Source: Acetonema longum DSM 6540
Lineage (GTDB): Bacteria > Bacillota > Negativicutes > Sporomusales > Acetonemataceae
Direction of reading: 5' to 3'
DNA: 34,725 nt
Assembly (NCBI RefSeq): GCF_000219125.1
Contig: NZ_AFGF01000087.1
Span: forward strand, 1-34,725
Position numbers and translations under genes: made by a program. The first letter of the stretch is position 1. Every line of letters starts with the position of its first letter. Positions 32,796-34,725 of this stretch are shown here, in pieces. Under the pieces are notes generated by a model, which saw only the letters and a list, made by a program, of their open reading frames with translations, did no database searches and was not told the DNA's origin.

Positions 32796-33524
32796 TTATG
32801 CAAGAGATAAGGGTCTTCCCAAGCCTACGTTGACTTTTCCGCGATGAGGGTAATTAATTCCAAGATCCTCTAAACAATCCAGCGTCGGCGTATGTCCATT
32901 TTCGTCCACCCGAATAATGAGGCCCAGTGAGAACACTGTATCAATCTCTTTTTCAACTTGCTTCAGGGCCTTTAAAACGTCAGGCAGGGTTGCCTCGGGA
33001 CACTTCCCCTCCACAATTACAGAAAGAAGATGATAATTATGACATTCGTCAACCAATTTACCAGTGGTTAAGTCCGGCATAAGCGCCGCCAGCGGAGTAT
33101 GATCGGAATTAGCCAGTTTTACGCCGGCTTTGGCGCAGGCCATGGCCACTTTTTCAGCATCGCGCAGGTAAACCCCCATGCCAGGGCGTCCCATATCAAT
33201 GCAGATGCCTACTTCACCTTTTATTACCCTACCCGAAACATCGTTAGTTTTAACTTCTTCTGTTCCTCTGCCGGTAACGCCGGTTACTCCGTGATTCTCA
33301 ACCGGATCACTCATTACATGTTGGAATTGTTTGTAGAAATTATTTAACTCAATTGGCTCAATAGCGCCTTTGGGACACACTTTCTGCCTTAGACAAACAT
33401 AACATTCGGTGCATCGGTCTTGATCGATATAGCATTTCTTGCCATCGGCCATAATAGCATCTACTGTACAGTAGGTCTGGCAGATTTTACATCCGATGCA
33501 TTTTTCCTGATTAATAGTGGCCAT
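32796..33524 (-). CDS. Two-[4Fe-4S] ferredoxin domain fused to an uncharacterised domain
   Basis: Encodes 242 residues, with GAGGAG before the ATG. Residues 1-55 hold two cluster motifs: CIGCKICQTYC (C9, C12, C15, C19) and CTECYVCLRQKVC (C38, C41, C44, C50). The rest (about 60-242) is a separate alpha/beta domain of no recognised family, with GEVGICIDMGRPGMGVYLRD, ANSDHTPLAALMPDLTTGKL and a Gly-rich end (GKVNVGLGRPLSLA). It is the first gene behind a sigma-54 promoter. Probably an electron-transfer subunit whose catalytic partner is the next gene. The operon's link to the [FeFe]-hydrogenase operon by a shared regulator suggests a common ferredoxin pool. Confidence 0.8.
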   Translation of the reverse strand: MATINQEKCIGCKICQTYCTVDAIMADGKKCYIDQDRCTECYVCLRQKVCPKGAIEPIELNNFYKQFQHVMSDPVENHGVTGVTGRGTEEVKTNDVSGRVIKGEVGICIDMGRPGMGVYLRDAEKVAMACAKAGVKLANSDHTPLAALMPDLTTGKLVDECHNYHLLSVIVEGKCPEATLPDVLKALKQVEKEIDTVFSLGLIIRVDENGHTPTLDCLEDLGINYPHRGKVNVGLGRPLSLA

Positions 33525-33610
33525 AATAGTCTCCTCCCAATACTTAGTTTAAAAGTGCAGCATCGTACATAGTGAATACTCCTGCTAGTACTTAGCTGCT
33601 TATCTTTTAA

Positions 33611-33626
33611 TGCAATTACCATACCA
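33611..33626 (-). promoter_or_regulatory. Sigma-54 promoter (-24/-12)
   Basis: On the minus strand TGGTATGGTAATTGCA has GG and GC exactly 10 bases apart. It lies 87 bp before the ferredoxin-domain gene. It pairs with the plus-strand promoter at 25194-25209; the activator gene lies between the two operons. Confidence 0.8.
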
Positions 33627-33772
33627 ACTAACATGTAATTTCTTGCACAAATACTAAAGATATTAATATATTAAGAAAACAGCAACAGTTTCTGGCCTTC
33701 TATTTGCTACTTCAGTCTCAGTATTTGGATCAGAGCTCACCTTGAAACCAAATACAATTCAAATTCATGGCG

Positions 33773-33821
33773 AATATTAGGATGATTTTTTTAAAAAACT
33801 CCTGCATTTAATCCTAATATT
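33773..33821 (-). promoter_or_regulatory. Candidate activator dyad (UAS)
   Basis: AATATTAGGAT (33773-33783) and ATCCTAATATT (33811-33821) are perfect 11-bp inverted arms, 27 bp apart, about 150-195 bp upstream of the -24 element. The core TCCTAATA is the same as in the tandem site at 25128-25149. Confidence 0.5.
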
Positions 33822-33961
33822 GATTTCACGCAGGGAACTAGGAATGATAAAGTAGCGGGCAGAAAATAAAGCTATCTCTCCTTATCAAACTGTGCCAGAG
33901 ACCCCCAAAACGGTAGGATTAATAAAATATATTGCCTATCAATTAGTGGGGGGCCGACAAT

Positions 33962-33998
33962 AAAACCCCAAACCATGTCACAACTGGTCTGGGGTTTT
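33962..33998. terminator. Bidirectional terminator-like hairpin
   Basis: AAAACCCCA and ACCA pair with TGGT and TGGGGTTTT around a 9-nt loop (one bulge on each side), with A/T tails on both strands. It lies in a 690-bp divergent region where no gene is seen, so it may end an unrecognised small transcript or insulate the two promoters. Confidence 0.55.
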
Positions 33999-34029
33999 AT
34001 ATTCTAACCGATTACCTCTAGACGTGCAG

Positions 34030-34056
34030 GTTGTCAACAATTCCGTCCCCTTGACA
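34030..34056 (-). repeat. Partial copy (one arm) of the palindromic repeat
   Basis: GTTGTCAACAATTCCGTCCC followed by CTTGACA is the right arm of the dispersed element with one changed base in the CCCCGTCCCC block. The left arm and centre are absent. Confidence 0.55.
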
Positions 34057-34159
34057 TTGCGAGATTAGGATGACCTGCTTGTTAGGCCTACTTTCAGAGT
34101 CAATAAACTTTTAAATTAGGGCTTGACTTTAATTAGCTGGTCTTTGACACCCTCTGGTA

Positions 34160-34187
34160 ACAACATAAAAACTAAACACATATTCTA
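34160..34187 (+). promoter_or_regulatory. Sigma-K-like sporulation promoter
   Basis: ACA at 34160-34162, a 16-nt gap and CATATTCTA at 34179-34187 match the sigma-K form (AC ... CATAnnnTA). The predicted start of transcription is about 23 nt before the collagen-like gene. Late mother-cell expression suits a spore-surface protein. Confidence 0.55.
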
Positions 34188-34216
34188 TTATGGAATATCA
34201 TAAGAGGAGGATGTCG

Positions 34217-34725
34217 ATGGCCAATATAGCCCTTCAAATCGATTTAAGTGCATCCACGATGGTAGCTACCGGATCAAACGTGCTTTTCGATACAATCGTC
34301 TACCTGGATGGTAATATAACCTACGATTCAGCAACTGGTATCATTACCCTTCAGGAGGCAGGCAGATATATCATACACTGGTGGCTGGCAACCCAATCGT
34401 CGGCTTCGGTCAATGGAACCTCTTTTGCGTTGTCCTCATCACAAGGAGATCTTCTGGAAGGTAATTCCCCGATTAAGACGGGCGAAGTATATGGAGTGGG
34501 AATTATTGAAGTTGCTGCAGCCCCAGTTACGATGTCATTGGAAAATATCAGTACCGCAACTATCTTTTTTGCTACGCAAGTTCCTTTAAAAGGCACCTTG
34601 GTGGTTGTAGAAGACGATATAGTCGAAATTGGGCCCACCGGACCTACCGGAACCACGGGTGTCACTGGTGATACCGGATCCACTGGAGCCACGGGTGTCA
34701 CTGGCGATACCGGACCTACCGGCGC
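34217..34725 (+). CDS. Collagen-like (Gly-X-Thr) probable spore-surface protein, 5' part
   Basis: The frame runs off the window. The ATG at 34217 (MANIALQIDLSAS) is preferred over the ATG at 34211, because AGAGGAGG ends 6 nt before it. Residues 1-135 form a beta-rich domain with ITLQEAGRYIIHWWLATQSS, ALSSSQGDLLEG and MSLENISTATIFFATQ. This resembles the C1q/TNF-like (BclA-type) jelly-roll domain, here at the N-terminus rather than the usual C-terminus. From about residue 138 Gly-X-Thr triplets begin (GPTGPTGTTGVTGDTGSTGA). Such proteins form exosporium or coat filaments. A minus-strand ORF over this region is a shadow of the repeats. Confidence 0.85.
   Translation, partial: MANIALQIDLSASTMVATGSNVLFDTIVYLDGNITYDSATGIITLQEAGRYIIHWWLATQSSASVNGTSFALSSSQGDLLEGNSPIKTGEVYGVGIIEVAAAPVTMSLENISTATIFFATQVPLKGTLVVVEDDIVEIGPTGPTGTTGVTGDTGSTGATGVTGDTGPTG

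Noticed and set aside
34351-34701. Minus-strand 116-codon ORF rich in Pro-Val
   Set aside because: Mirror of the collagen-like Gly-X-Thr codons and BclA-like domain on the plus strand.

Overview
The window looks like chromosome from an anaerobic, endospore-forming Firmicute, most likely a Negativicute of the Sporomusa/Pelosinus type. This is inferred from gene content: a DUF1659/DUF2922 pair, a collagen-like probable spore-surface protein, a PPi-type phosphofructokinase, a group-B-like [FeFe] hydrogenase, a TRAP transporter, a stand-alone carboxyltransferase subunit and a sigma-54 activator. No rRNA, tRNA or CRISPR array was recognised.

Bases 1-5,400 are a gene graveyard. They hold the end of a YcxB-like membrane protein, a CoA-disulfide-reductase remnant cut by a palindromic repeat, small AT-rich ORFs that look like orphan toxin tails with putative immunity genes (one frameshifted), an intact LprI-like secreted protein, and an XRE regulator with a nonsense codon. 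A dispersed palindromic repeat (arms close to GGTGTCAGGGGACGGGG and its complement) recurs here and elsewhere in the window.

Bases 5,437-11,434 are an AT-rich probable defence island on the minus strand. A C5-cytosine methyltransferase, a DUF262 (GmrS/ParB-like) protein, a DUF3696-type AAA ATPase and an unknown 294-aa protein overlap by 4-8 bp in one operon, with an unknown 206-aa gene downstream. No obvious nuclease domain is visible. This is the best candidate for an undescribed or variant anti-phage system.

Bases 11,900-18,300 hold DUF1659/DUF2922, a MocR/PdxR-type regulator divergent from a truncated FMN-binding split-barrel gene (with a perfect 9-3-9 dyad between them), a frameshifted LprI paralogue, a DUF4253 protein and a secreted TPR protein. 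Bases 18,327-22,835 are a GC-richer catabolic operon: GntR/FCD regulator, TRAP DctP-DctQ-DctM and an SDR dehydrogenase, probably for uptake and oxidation of an organic or sugar acid. Next come PPi-PFK and a VOC protein, with a decayed second copy of the VOC 5' end upstream of pfk.

Bases 25,100-33,830 look like a sigma-54 regulon around one activator. The carboxyltransferase plus [FeFe]-hydrogenase operon (plus strand) and the operon of a ferredoxin-domain protein, a Cys-rich unknown and a CitMHS citrate transporter (minus strand) each have a -24/-12 promoter with exact spacing. Both have upstream sites sharing the core TCCTAATA. The activator gene lies between them. This suggests coordinated citrate or other tricarboxylate uptake, carboxyl-group metabolism and hydrogen or electron handling, and it includes two uncharacterised proteins. 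The window ends inside a collagen-like gene with a sigma-K-like promoter.
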